Shown here: in pieces, positions 1-8,405 of the stretch
Layout: each line of letters opens with the position of its first letter
Position numbering within the stretch: the first letter of the stretch is position 1
Source of the DNA: an uncultured Lachnospiraceae bacterium
GTDB taxonomy: Bacteria > Bacillota > Clostridia > Lachnospirales > Lachnospiraceae
NCBI GenBank assembly: GCA_946403625.1
Contig: CAMJAP010000018.1
Coordinates: forward strand, 1 to 41,326
Length of the DNA: 41,326 nucleotides
Direction of reading: 5' to 3'
The notes under the pieces: generated by a model
Database searches by the model: none
What the model was told of the DNA's origin: nothing
What the model saw: only the letters and a program-made list of their open reading frames with translations
Made by a program: the position numbers and the translations under genes

Positions 1-10
1 TTTTGCCGTA

Positions 11-43
11 AAAAAGCAAAAAGAGTACCCATTTCGGGCACTC
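11..43 (-). terminator. Possible minus-strand terminator hairpin at left edge
   Basis: A stem of GAGT-CCC (23-30) against GGG-ACTC (36-43), with one mismatch and a 5-nt loop, is followed on the minus strand by a T-rich tract (the complement of 11-22). No minus-strand gene lies just upstream of it, so it may terminate a small RNA, serve a neighbouring plus-strand gene outside the window, or be a remnant. The stretch 44-149 holds no gene; a 9-bp inverted repeat (53-61 with 90-98) is its only other structure. Confidence 0.35.
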
Positions 44-149
44 CTTTGTGTCAACCTGATTTATTATAAAGCATAGGCGCCCATCCGTCAATCAGGTTAG
101 GCGCATGTAATAATTCACAAAAAATACTTGCCATCATCACAAATTTCTA

Positions 150-178
150 TGGAAAAATGATAGTGTTTCTGCTATAAT
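150..178 (+). promoter_or_regulatory. Extended -10 promoter for the GGDEF gene
   Basis: TGGAAA (150-155), a 17-base spacer and a perfect TATAAT (173-178) preceded by TGC, which makes an extended -10 element. Transcription would start near 185, giving a leader of about 90 nt before the ATG at 276. Confidence 0.65.
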
Positions 179-275
179 ACAGAAGTGTTTTGTAATATGC
201 CGGCAAGGGCATACGCAGTCACCACATACGATTCGGATTTCTGTACAGCATCTTTCAGACAGAGGGCACTCTATT

Positions 276-2183
276 ATGAAGAAAAAGATCGCAGTTTTTA
301 CAACCGGCTGGTGCGGCGAGATACTCTCACAATTTCTCACCGGAATGCAAAAAACGCTTGCGGACAAGCAGGTCGACCTGTTTCTGTTCACTTGTTACCC
401 CACTTATGTCGATACTGCCGCCAACAAACGCGGCGAAATGAATATCTTTACGCTTCCGGATCTGCACGATTTTGATGGGACCGTCATCTTCGCCAGCGGT
501 CTGAATTTCCAGGACAAGATCGATAATATCATCAAGCGCAGCAAAGAAGCCGGTATCCCGGTGATCCTGCAGGGCACTCACTCCGAGGGCATCAGCTATG
601 TGGGATCCGACAATTACCAGGCTACACTGGATATGACCAAACATCTGCAGACCGTCCACGATGTGCACAGCATCATCTTCTTCGCCGGCACAGTGGATTC
701 GCAGGATTCCGAACTGCGTCTGAAGGCCGTCAGAGACTATCTGGCCGAAAGCGGTTTCTCCAACGACCTCAAGGAAGTCTGCTATACCAAATGGGAAAAT
801 GCCGCCGTCACCCGAAGGATCGATGCGATGTGCGCCAACAACGAACCCATGCCGGATGTCTTTATCTGCGCCAATGACGGGTTGGCCATGGAGTGCACCA
901 TGTCCCTGAACCGAAACGGCTATGATGTTCCGAACGATGTCATGGTAACCGGATTTGACTTTATCGATGACAGTCAGATCTTTTCACCGTCCATCGCTTC
1001 CGTGGATCAGTGTTTCACGGAAATGGGCAGTGCTGCCGGCAAGCTGTGGCTGGAATTGTGCGACGGTGTGGAACCCGGACATTCCGAGATCGTTCCGTGT
1101 AAGTTTATCCCCGGTGAGAGCTGCAACTGCTATGAATTCCGTAACAGTGACAATATCCGCCGGCGTGTCGGTCGTGAAGCTTTCTCCAAGCGAGCGATGA
1201 CCACCTATTTCAACCGGAAACTGAACCTGATCGACTCGACGATCCTGTCCTGTCTGACCTATCAGGATTTTAAACGCAATCTGCACCGTCTGCTGACGGA
1301 AAACCATGACTACGAAGGCGATTCCTTCCATGTTCTTTTGGAGCCAAATTTCGGTCTGTCCATTTACGATCCGAACATCCGGCTGAATACAGACTGCTAC
1401 AGCCGCAATATGGAAGTGCTCTACTCTACCGAGGACGGCGTTGCCTATGAAAACGAATTGTTCCCGTCCAGAGATCTGATCCCCGGCTACAATCCGGAAG
1501 ACCGCAACCACCTCTATATCTTCCTGCCGCTGCACGAAGCCGATGAGGCGTACGGGTATATCGTGTTCCGTGATTGTATGGAAAAGGTGGAAAACCATTT
1601 CCTGCAGACCTACCAAAGCCGTATGGGACTGGTATTTGACAAGTTCCGCCATGCGCTGAGCCTGGACCTGATCAACAAACGACTGCTGGATCTGATGCGC
1701 CGCGACCCGCTTACCAATGTGAGCAACCGTATGGCGTATGAAGATAAGGAAAAATATCTGCAATCGCAGATCAACTCCACTACCGATGTGGAATTTGCGA
1801 TCGCGATGTTTGATGTGAACAATCTGAAACTGATCAACGATACCTACGGACATGATGCCGGCGACGGTTATCTGATCCGCGCCTGCCACCTGATCTGCAA
1901 GATCTTTAAACACAGTCCTGTCTATCGTGTAGGTGGTGACGAGTTTATCGCCGTTCTGACCGGTGGTGACTACGAAGAACAGGAGCAGCTCTTAAAGGAT
2001 CTGCACAATCATATGAGTCCGTACACCAAGGAACTGCCGCTTCCTTCCGACTATGTTTCCATCGCCTGCGGTATCTCTTCCTTTAATCCCGCAACCGACC
2101 TTTCCGTACAGGATGTGGTCAAGCGGGCCGACGAAGATATGTACCAGGCCAAAGCTAAGATGAAAGGGGAAGCCCCGAGATAA
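276..2183 (+). CDS. Diguanylate cyclase with LacI-type periplasmic-binding-like sensor domain
   Basis: 635 residues. Residues 1-285 look like the ligand-binding half of a LacI/GalR regulator (the stretch around 195-245, with the usual second-lobe pattern of predicted name-giving motifs such as ICANDG and VTGFD), but there is no helix-turn-helix in front and no signal peptide, so a cytoplasmic sugar or small-molecule sensor is likely. A middle region (300-460) is unassigned. The C-terminus (about 476-630) is a GGDEF domain with intact GGDEF at 553-557 and the DxNxxKxxND-type metal/nucleotide motif near 513-522, so it should make c-di-GMP from two GTP. The inhibitory RxxD site that would lie at 544-547 is absent (F..S), so product inhibition is probably lost. 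The ribosome site AGAGGG (261-266) supports this start. It is the only clear plus-strand gene here. Confidence 0.88.
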   Translation: MKKKIAVFTTGWCGEILSQFLTGMQKTLADKQVDLFLFTCYPTYVDTAANKRGEMNIFTLPDLHDFDGTVIFASGLNFQDKIDNIIKRSKEAGIPVILQGTHSEGISYVGSDNYQATLDMTKHLQTVHDVHSIIFFAGTVDSQDSELRLKAVRDYLAESGFSNDLKEVCYTKWENAAVTRRIDAMCANNEPMPDVFICANDGLAMECTMSLNRNGYDVPNDVMVTGFDFIDDSQIFSPSIASVDQCFTEMGSAAGKLWLELCDGVEPGHSEIVPCKFIPGESCNCYEFRNSDNIRRRVGREAFSKRAMTTYFNRKLNLIDSTILSCLTYQDFKRNLHRLLTENHDYEGDSFHVLLEPNFGLSIYDPNIRLNTDCYSRNMEVLYSTEDGVAYENELFPSRDLIPGYNPEDRNHLYIFLPLHEADEAYGYIVFRDCMEKVENHFLQTYQSRMGLVFDKFRHALSLDLINKRLLDLMRRDPLTNVSNRMAYEDKEKYLQSQINSTTDVEFAIAMFDVNNLKLINDTYGHDAGDGYLIRACHLICKIFKHSPVYRVGGDEFIAVLTGGDYEEQEQLLKDLHNHMSPYTKELPLPSDYVSIACGISSFNPATDLSVQDVVKRADEDMYQAKAKMKGEAPR

Positions 2184-2191
2184 CATACGAA

Positions 2192-2224
2192 AACAGCCTG
2201 CACACACCGTGCAGGCTGTTTTTT
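2192..2224 (+). terminator. Rho-independent terminator of the GGDEF gene
   Basis: A perfect 12-bp stem (2192-2203 with 2209-2220), 5-nt loop, then T6 on the plus strand directly after the GGDEF stop. The mirror strand has a shorter T run (TTTT), so it could also serve the lipoprotein gene that converges on it only if transcription came the other way; its main use is plus-strand. Confidence 0.9.
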
Positions 2225-3605
2225 AATCCCACCAATAACTTCCGCAGAAACTGTCGATATGCCCTGCCGTGACCTCCACCTCAAAGACTCCGGTCAGCGG
2301 CATTCCCTGATTTGCATATGTATCGCCATTCATATTCAAAGCGTTCCAGATCCATTCGATCGGCATATTTCCGTCCTCATATCCACCGAAGTATTCCGTC
2401 TCGCAATCCTCCGAAAAGGCTGTCTCATAATCCACCACCAGATCAGTCTGCCCGTATTCATTGCCTTCGGCATCCGTCAGCAGCACATCTTCGATCACAA
2501 CGGTCTTGCCATAATTATGAAATCTCTCCGGTCCGGAACTCGTAAAACTATATCGTCCGCTCAATCCTTCGTAGGCGATTTCTTCCGCCATCGTCCATTC
2601 ATCGCCCAGTACTGCCGGATCATAAAGACGCGGATACGCTGCCACAAAGCAGAAACCGTCCATCATCATTCCCACCACAGCATCCGGCTCCGGCGTCACA
2701 CTGTCCGGTGAGAGCAGAAATCTGCACTCATCATCGAGGAGGATCATATCGGACTTCAGATCATATCCGGTCGATGACACATTGCGGATCTCCACCAGAT
2801 AGCAGAAGCACTCCTGTTCATATTCATCCAGCTCATCCAGGATCGCATCTGCCGCAATACCGGTCCGTGCTGCAAATGCTCTCAGATCCTCCGCATTGGG
2901 CAGGTAGTATTTCCCCTCCATATCATCCTGATATCCACAGTGGATGCTGTCCATATAGATATCACCATCCGTGTACAGATAGGTTTTCTCGATCCCGCTC
3001 AGCTTCAGATCATTTTCAAAGCAATCCGCCAACTCTCTGGCGCTCCGGTCTTTCGGGAGTTCTTCCCAGTCCCCGTGAGCGATACACTTTACCATCTCCC
3101 CGGTATCCGCATCGTAATAATACAGGGTACGCTGTCCCATATCACAGGCCACACTCTGCCGGTCAAACTCCGCATCCGGATCGATCGCTTCGCCCAGGAG
3201 ATAGATGTTCTTTACCATCTCGGATTCGATATGGTTCTTCGGTGCCGTATTCTCCCGGATCAGCATCAGTTTGTCCTGCAGTTCCATCCCCTGCCTCGAA
3301 TATGGGCTGTATCCGAACTGCGAAAAATCAAAGCCGTAAACATCCCCGTTCGTATCAATAAAATAGCCGCTGTCCGCATAACCCTCCGCACCGTTTGTGT
3401 AACGATAGATCAGCAGGATCTCATTCTCCGGGATATTTACTTCGATCTCCGGCTCCTCTTTTCCGTTCTCGCCACCGGCCGGCTCCTCTACTGCAGTCGG
3501 CTCCGGCACACGCCCGCGCTCCGATCCCGTCTCTTCCGTTCCGCAAGCTGCCAAAACGCCTGTGCAAAGAAACGGCAATATATATTTTACTATGTTCTTT
3601 TTCAT
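2223..3605 (-). CDS. Predicted lipoprotein of unknown function
   Basis: 460 residues with a type II signal peptide: charged MKKN start, hydrophobic stretch and the lipobox LAAC with the modified Cys at residue 20, followed by a Glu/Gly/Pro-rich linker (about 21-58). It should be anchored on the outer face of the membrane. The rest (60-460) is acidic, rich in Tyr, Asp and Glu, without a motif I recognise; it ends in an aromatic WWD. The ribosome site GGGAGG lies about 10 nt before the ATG. It stands alone: its 3' end meets the terminator of the plus-strand GGDEF gene, and over 150 bases separate it from the MFS gene upstream. I do not assign a role beyond extracytoplasmic lipoprotein. Confidence 0.85.
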   Translation of the reverse strand: MKKNIVKYILPFLCTGVLAACGTEETGSERGRVPEPTAVEEPAGGENGKEEPEIEVNIPENEILLIYRYTNGAEGYADSGYFIDTNGDVYGFDFSQFGYSPYSRQGMELQDKLMLIRENTAPKNHIESEMVKNIYLLGEAIDPDAEFDRQSVACDMGQRTLYYYDADTGEMVKCIAHGDWEELPKDRSARELADCFENDLKLSGIEKTYLYTDGDIYMDSIHCGYQDDMEGKYYLPNAEDLRAFAARTGIAADAILDELDEYEQECFCYLVEIRNVSSTGYDLKSDMILLDDECRFLLSPDSVTPEPDAVVGMMMDGFCFVAAYPRLYDPAVLGDEWTMAEEIAYEGLSGRYSFTSSGPERFHNYGKTVVIEDVLLTDAEGNEYGQTDLVVDYETAFSEDCETEYFGGYEDGNMPIEWIWNALNMNGDTYANQGMPLTGVFEVEVTAGHIDSFCGSYWWD

Positions 3606-3729
3606 AATCTGACCGTCCTCCCGTTTTCTATATCAAGTATGTGATCTGTCCTCGTATATAGATACGGCTCGCGCATCCTGTTTTTATGGATGATCTGAAA
3701 TTTTTGATATATTACAATTTTCGAAATGT

Positions 3730-3743
3730 TTGCGGATCCGCAA
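3730..3743. repeat. Short perfect palindrome downstream of the MFS gene
   Basis: TTGCGGATCCGCAA lies 19 bases after the MFS stop codon. There is no good T run on either side, so it is at best a weak terminator or a protein-binding site. The rest of 3606-3761 shows nothing else certain. Confidence 0.3.
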
Positions 3744-3761
3744 CGGACTGTTACACAGAAT

Positions 3762-4973
3762 TTATTTCTTCCGGTAATGCGGCAGTTTGGTCATAGCAAT
3801 GAACGCGATCACCACACCAACCGCGCAGACCACCGTACCGGTCAGCAGCATGCTGGCGATTCCGAAACGATCCAGGATCACACCGCTGATCAGTCCGGAG
3901 AAAACGCCGCCCATCGTGATCGCACTGGTGATAAATGCCTGGCCTTTTACCTGATCCGCTTCGTCCATGGTCCGGCTCACATAATAGGCCGCCGCCGGGA
4001 TAAATACCGCGTAGGCAAACAGCTGGAAGGACTGGCTGATGTACATCTGCGCCATATTGGTGGCAAACACCAGGATCAGTATCTTCACAAAGAAAGCCGC
4101 GCCGGAGAACACCAGCAGTTTCTGCGGCGTGAACTTCTTTAACACGATAGCGATCAATGCCATCACCGGCAATTCCAGGATCGCCTGCAGGAAATTGGCA
4201 TAGCCCAGCTGCGCCTCACCGCCGCCGAGATGACGGATGATCTGGATCATAAAATCATTGATCATATTGTGTGCGAAATAAAAACAGATCGTTCCGACCA
4301 AAAACAGCATATAGGCCGGATACTTTTGGATAAACGAAACCAGACCGCCGCCCTTTGTATCCGAAGATACCTCGGCTTTTGGCTCTTCCGCAACCACCGG
4401 TTCCTCCCCGCCTTCCGGCTTCTTAAAGAAAAAGATGAGCAGTGCCGAAAGTACCATGGTCACGATATTGACCGTAAGCAACAGCCCTTCCCCATACTGC
4501 TCTACTGCTTTGCCGATGATCGCAGATGTGATCGCAAAACTGGCCGATCCCAAACCTCTGGCCAGACCGTACATAATATCCGCGCCGGCTTTTTGGTATT
4601 CAAAACACAGCGCCGTCATCACCGGCTGATACGCAAACTGTATCATATAGATCAGTGCGTAGATGATAAATACCGCCGCCTTGATCTCGTGAACAAACAT
4701 AAGCAGCAGGGATCCGATGCCGATGACCGCCACGCAGATCAAAATAAACCGGCGGTTGGTCAACCAGCCCGGTTTATCAATGATATCCGCCACCACCGGC
4801 TGCACGATCGCCGAAACGACATTGGCAACCGCCAGCACTACGCCGACTTCCGCGTTGGAAAAGCCCTGCGCCAGCAGATACAGCGCGGCGCAGGCGTGAA
4901 TGGTACAGAATGCCGCAAAATAGGTTGCGTTTAACAGTATGTACCGAAGTGTCCAAAATTGTTTCTTTTTCAT
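3762..4973 (-). CDS. MFS transporter (MFS_1-like / nucleoside-proton symporter type)
   Basis: 403 residues with about twelve hydrophobic segments in two halves separated by a charged cytoplasmic loop near residues 190-215. The N-terminal pattern (LRYILLNATYFAAFC, then LAQGFSNAEVGVVLA) resembles the MFS_1-like/LacY-type carriers, proton-driven uptake or efflux of small molecules. The substrate cannot be read from the sequence. The ribosome site AAGGA sits 6 nt before the ATG. The gene starts 33 bases after the protease-PARG gene ends, so the two are probably co-transcribed, which would link the carrier to whatever the fused protein acts on only loosely. Confidence 0.85.
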   Translation of the reverse strand: MKKKQFWTLRYILLNATYFAAFCTIHACAALYLLAQGFSNAEVGVVLAVANVVSAIVQPVVADIIDKPGWLTNRRFILICVAVIGIGSLLLMFVHEIKAAVFIIYALIYMIQFAYQPVMTALCFEYQKAGADIMYGLARGLGSASFAITSAIIGKAVEQYGEGLLLTVNIVTMVLSALLIFFFKKPEGGEEPVVAEEPKAEVSSDTKGGGLVSFIQKYPAYMLFLVGTICFYFAHNMINDFMIQIIRHLGGGEAQLGYANFLQAILELPVMALIAIVLKKFTPQKLLVFSGAAFFVKILILVFATNMAQMYISQSFQLFAYAVFIPAAAYYVSRTMDEADQVKGQAFITSAITMGGVFSGLISGVILDRFGIASMLLTGTVVCAVGVVIAFIAMTKLPHYRKK

Positions 4974-5006
4974 GTTTGTCCTTATGTTGTATTATTCGTT
5001 GTCGCC

Positions 5007-6674
5007 TCAGATCTCTTTGCCGAACTTCTCCGCAAAGGCAACATAGTTCGGGCTGTCCTCCGGTCCGTAGATGGCAAAGCAGATGTTGCTAAAGCATGCG
5101 CCGTATCCCTCATCGATCAGGATGGAACGGAAGTATTCGGAAACCTCGGTCGGATCGTTTCCGAAGGCACCGCAGCCCCACGCGCCCAGGATCAGGTTCT
5201 GATATCCCTTCTGCATCGCGATGTGCAGCATGATACGGATGCGTCGTTTCATCGTCTCTTCGATAGCTCCCGGATCGATCTCCGCCGCCTCTTTCTTTCG
5301 ATTCGGCGCCGGAACCGTCAATACAGAAACCATGAAATGATTGGCGATCGCGCATCCCTCTTCGTTACGGAATACACATACATTCGGAGACAGCAGCATA
5401 TAGTCCGATGCCATGGGCTTGGTGCCTGATTTGTTAAATCGATACATCGGCTCCGCTGTTTTGGAGGTCAGTGACATATACAGGGTACTGTTTCTGCACA
5501 GCGATTCTTCCTGTGCCGGAGCACCTTCCAGGAAACCGCCGCCCGGATGTACCGCATTGGCAAAGTTCATAACAAACGGCTTCTCATACAGATGTGCTGC
5601 CTGCAGCGAATCTTCCGTGGTAACCGTGATACGGCACATATTCTCTTTCCGGTAATCAGCGATGCCTTTGGCCACGAAATACACGCCGGCCTCCGGGGTA
5701 TAGATCTCCGTAGCGGAAAAATCGCATACCGGCAAAGAGATCGTCTTGCCGTTTACCGTATAGCAGCCTTCCTTGCAGATCTTGATGGTCTGTGCTGCGA
5801 TCTCTTTATTCTTTTCCTTCAGTTCCGGATCCTTGTACCAGGGCACCGGATTCTTTTTCACCACCGGAACACCCGCCAACAGGTTCTTGCACCGTTCCGT
5901 CTGCGCCCACTCCTCGCACTCCAGGGCACGCACCGCCGTCAGCGGATGGCTGTTGTTTGCCATATACATAAATTCCAGCGTCTTATCCCAGCCGTTATTG
6001 TTGATGATCTCGCGGTATTCCTGCGCCTGCTTCATAAACTCTTCTTTGTTCGGCTCCATCGGAATGCGATTGTCATAGCCCGCAAAATACATACAAACAG
6101 TCGACATCTTGTCTGCCGTTCCATCGCACAATACTGCCGCACGGTCTGCCGAAAACTCGCTGCAGCGCATCCAGTAGTAAAACGCCACCTGCATCGGGAT
6201 CGTAAGTATCGATCCAAACGGAAGGAATGCACTTGCCGCAGAAGACGCCCCGCTCAGAACGATCCGTCCCATCGTGGAATACAGCTGATGATGGCATGCG
6301 ATATGCCCGCACTCGTGCGCCAGCACCGTCGGCAGCAATTCTTCCGGCAGTTTATTGATCAGACCGGAGGTCATCACGATAAACGGTTTTTCATCGCCGG
6401 CAGTCAGCGCATTCGGATTGTCATTCAGTTCCAGATACAGATCCGGCACTTCGATCCCCAGTTTTTCGCAGATTGGCGGCAGCATCTCATAATACTGCGG
6501 GAACTGCTTCTCCGAGATCCTGATATGGCTCGACAGGTTTACGATCCGATACTGGCGTTCGCTGAATATCTTCATAAACCCTTTTACCAACTGCTTAAAT
6601 CCCGGAATCGATTTCAGCGCATTCAGCGCCGCCTTATCCGACTCGTGAACATATGCTCTGTGATCAAATGCCAT
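5007..6674 (-). CDS. Fusion of M48-type metalloprotease and bacterial-type poly(ADP-ribose) glycohydrolase (TIGR02452/DUF2263)
   Basis: 555 residues. The first half (about 1-260) is an M48-like zinc protease: HECGH at 120-124 gives the two His ligands and catalytic Glu, and SEFSAD at 172-177 supplies the downstream Glu/Asp ligand; a hydrophobic stretch (about 135-168) follows HExxH. The second half (about 290-555) is a bacterial-type PARG macrodomain: FANAVHPGGG at 371-380, then the signature GGG-x7-QEE (378-390) whose Glu is catalytic in the family, plus the GAWGCGAFGN motif (497-506). PARGs of this kind remove ADP-ribose from proteins or related substrates. Both active sites look intact. 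The ribosome site AAAGGAG supports the start. Frame and sequence are continuous, so the fusion is not an obvious assembly slip. M48 enzymes usually sit in membranes; here only one hydrophobic patch is seen, so location is uncertain. Confidence 0.85.
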   Translation of the reverse strand: MAFDHRAYVHESDKAALNALKSIPGFKQLVKGFMKIFSERQYRIVNLSSHIRISEKQFPQYYEMLPPICEKLGIEVPDLYLELNDNPNALTAGDEKPFIVMTSGLINKLPEELLPTVLAHECGHIACHHQLYSTMGRIVLSGASSAASAFLPFGSILTIPMQVAFYYWMRCSEFSADRAAVLCDGTADKMSTVCMYFAGYDNRIPMEPNKEEFMKQAQEYREIINNNGWDKTLEFMYMANNSHPLTAVRALECEEWAQTERCKNLLAGVPVVKKNPVPWYKDPELKEKNKEIAAQTIKICKEGCYTVNGKTISLPVCDFSATEIYTPEAGVYFVAKGIADYRKENMCRITVTTEDSLQAAHLYEKPFVMNFANAVHPGGGFLEGAPAQEESLCRNSTLYMSLTSKTAEPMYRFNKSGTKPMASDYMLLSPNVCVFRNEEGCAIANHFMVSVLTVPAPNRKKEAAEIDPGAIEETMKRRIRIMLHIAMQKGYQNLILGAWGCGAFGNDPTEVSEYFRSILIDEGYGACFSNICFAIYGPEDSPNYVAFAEKFGKEI

Positions 6675-6696
6675 TTTCTTTCTCCTTTCCTATCGC

Positions 6697-6721
6697 AAAA
6701 ACCACGAGAACACCTCGTGGT
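6697..6721 (-). terminator. Terminator before the protease-PARG gene
   Basis: ACCACGAG (6701-6708) pairs with CTCGTGGT (6714-6721); on the minus strand T5 follows. It would end transcripts coming from the Rpn-like fragments and so insulate the protease-PARG gene. Confidence 0.75.
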
Positions 6722-6729
6722 TTAAAACT

Positions 6730-6999
6730 TTATACCAACACCGCAGGCCGATAATCCGCAATTACCAGTTCCTCATTGTAATCCGGCGCATATTTTTCGG
6801 CCGCATCACAAATCGCCTTGATATGAGCCTCATCTTCAACAAGATCCTCGGCAATCTCCACATAATCCTGCCCCTTACGAAGCTTGCGGCAGACCTGTCG
6901 AATCAATCGGTTTTCTTCGCCTTCTTCCCTGCCTTCTTCTCTACCTTCTTCCCTGAACATCTCCATTGTTTCGGCTTCATTATACTCTGTCAGCAACAT
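6730..6999 (-). pseudogene. C-terminal fragment of an Rpn-like PD-(D/E)XK family protein
   Basis: 89 codons almost identical to the last 85 residues of the Rpn-like gene at 7296-8234: the TEYNEAETMEMFREEG stretch, the EEGREEGREEG tail and the acidic C-terminus are shared, and the DNA matches at about nine bases in ten. There is no nuclease domain. An AGAAGGGGA sequence stands in front of its ATG, so a short peptide may still be made. Best read as the 3' end of a duplicated, decayed copy. Confidence 0.75.
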
Positions 7000-7038
7000 G
7001 TCGTTCCCCTTCTGCTTGCCCCATCAATCCCGTCTCAT

Positions 7039-7272
7039 TTATACCAAAACATTCTCTTGAGGCAACGCCTGCATAAACGCATCCACGCTCTGTACCTTTG
7101 CCGCCAATTTATGAAGGCGACTCAATTCCTGATCGTTATGAATCTCACCAAGCCTCTCAGGCAAAACAGCCGGAATGGGTCCAAGATCTTCCAACAATTC
7201 AAGAATATCTTCAACCCTTCTTTGCCTCATCCCCGCCATTCGTTCTTCATCCAGCAAATCACCATATGTCAT
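7039..7272 (-). pseudogene. Short ORF resembling the C-terminus of another Rpn-like paralogue
   Basis: 77 codons with the pattern RRVEDILELLEDLG...LSRLHKLAAKVQSVDAF, which I recognise as the usual C-terminal tail of a different subgroup of Rpn/PD-(D/E)XK family proteins. A good Shine-Dalgarno (AAGGAGG, 5 nt spacing) precedes the ATG and it begins 23 bases after the Rpn-like stop, so it could be translated. No catalytic residues remain. It may be a relic rather than an independent gene. Confidence 0.55.
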
Positions 7273-7295
7273 ATAGGCCTCCTTCGCTTCCGGAC

Positions 7296-8234
7296 TTATA
7301 TCAACACCTCAGACCTGAGTTGCGCAATTACCTGCTCCTCATTGTAATCCGGCGCATATTTTTCGGCAACATCGCAAATCGCCTTGATATGTGTCTCGTC
7401 TTCAACAAGATCCTCGGCAATTTCCACATAATCCTGCCCCTTACGAAGCTTACGGCAGACCTGTCGGATCAATCTGTTTTCTTCGCCTTCTTCCCTGCCT
7501 TCTTCTCTACCTTCTTCCCTGAACATCTCCATTGTTTCGGCTTCATTATACTCTGTCAAGCACATATCTTTCACCTCCGCCTGATGCCCCACTAAATATT
7601 CCTTGATTTCAAAATCGTCCGGCATATCCTGAATTGTTTTGTCTACCGCTTCCGACAATTCCATCGTTTTCTGATTTTTCCTGGTTTCTTCCACAAACCA
7701 CGAATATTCTTCCAGCGGCTTACAATTTTTCAACAGTCCCGTATTTTCACCGGAAGTAATCTTATATAAATGAACTGTAACTTCTACATCTGATTCCTTC
7801 GCGCAGCTCCCCTCCGGAAAAGAATCACTCAGTTTCAATTCCTGATCCGTTATCTCCCGGGTCCCATTATAAAAGGTGACCAATTTCGGAACCGGCAATA
7901 TCATCCGTTTTGCGCCGTATAGATTCTGCTTCGTACGCTTAATATACTTCTCATAATGCCTGGCAAGATAAATCAGTTGCCGTACCGGCATATTGGGATT
8001 ATAGGTACTCTGCTGTTCATAAAGGTTTAGTTCAAAATTGATCAGGAATGACACATCATTCTTCATCCCCATGTAGATGACATCTTCCATTGTCGTAATA
8101 TCCACATCATCCGGATCCGTATAATCCGTCCCGTTGACTGCATTATACAGCGACAATGTCCATCTCTTGTTCTCTGCTCTGCCGAAAATAAAGCAAAACA
8201 ATCTGTCTTTGTTGTTGCGGGTAATCTGTTCCAT
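7296..8234 (-). CDS. Rpn-like PD-(D/E)XK nuclease / putative transposase family protein
   Basis: 312 residues from the ATG at 8234; the frame is open to 8267, but AAGGAGA (8241-8247) is spaced correctly only for this ATG. The N-terminal half (about 1-130) has the layout of the Rpn (recombination-promoting nuclease) or PF12784-like families: KDRLFCFIFG, LYNAVNGTDYTDPDD, an acidic MKNDVSFLINFEL strand and the QLIYLARHYEKYI helix. The C-terminus has tandem REEG repeats (about 255-268), a coiled and easily expanding segment common in these proteins. Rpn proteins cut DNA and stimulate RecA-independent recombination. Two truncated relatives lie directly downstream, suggesting local duplication. Confidence 0.7.
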   Translation of the reverse strand: MEQITRNNKDRLFCFIFGRAENKRWTLSLYNAVNGTDYTDPDDVDITTMEDVIYMGMKNDVSFLINFELNLYEQQSTYNPNMPVRQLIYLARHYEKYIKRTKQNLYGAKRMILPVPKLVTFYNGTREITDQELKLSDSFPEGSCAKESDVEVTVHLYKITSGENTGLLKNCKPLEEYSWFVEETRKNQKTMELSEAVDKTIQDMPDDFEIKEYLVGHQAEVKDMCLTEYNEAETMEMFREEGREEGREEGEENRLIRQVCRKLRKGQDYVEIAEDLVEDETHIKAICDVAEKYAPDYNEEQVIAQLRSEVLI

Positions 8235-8249
8235 CCGCGCTCTCCTTTC

Positions 8250-8278
8250 ATTATACAATCGCGTCACATAGGTTACAA
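8250..8278 (-). promoter_or_regulatory. Promoter-like sequence before the Rpn-like gene
   Basis: On the minus strand TTGTAA (8273-8278), 17 bases, TATAAT (8250-8255). A start 7 bases on would leave a leader of about nine bases that cuts into the ribosome site, so either the leader is very short or the match is fortuitous. 8279-8405 shows nothing else certain. Confidence 0.45.
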
Positions 8279-8405
8279 GTACAATTCTCGGAAAAATCGG
8301 ATGAAATATCCTGATGTGTTCTCCAGAAATGCGAGATATAAACTATCACACTTTTACAGAGATGTAAAGAAGTTTTTTGAAAAACCAATATCTTGTGTCA
8401 GCCCA

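Noticed and set aside
185-475. 96-codon plus-strand ORF over the start of the GGDEF gene
   Set aside because: Overlaps the well-supported start in another frame and has no domain.
984-1913. 309-codon minus-strand ORF
   Set aside because: Antisense to the GGDEF gene, whose domain motifs and promoter are clear.
6900-6960. CRISPR-like short repeats in the REEG region
   Set aside because: They are in-frame codon repeats of a coding tail, with no spacers or cas genes.
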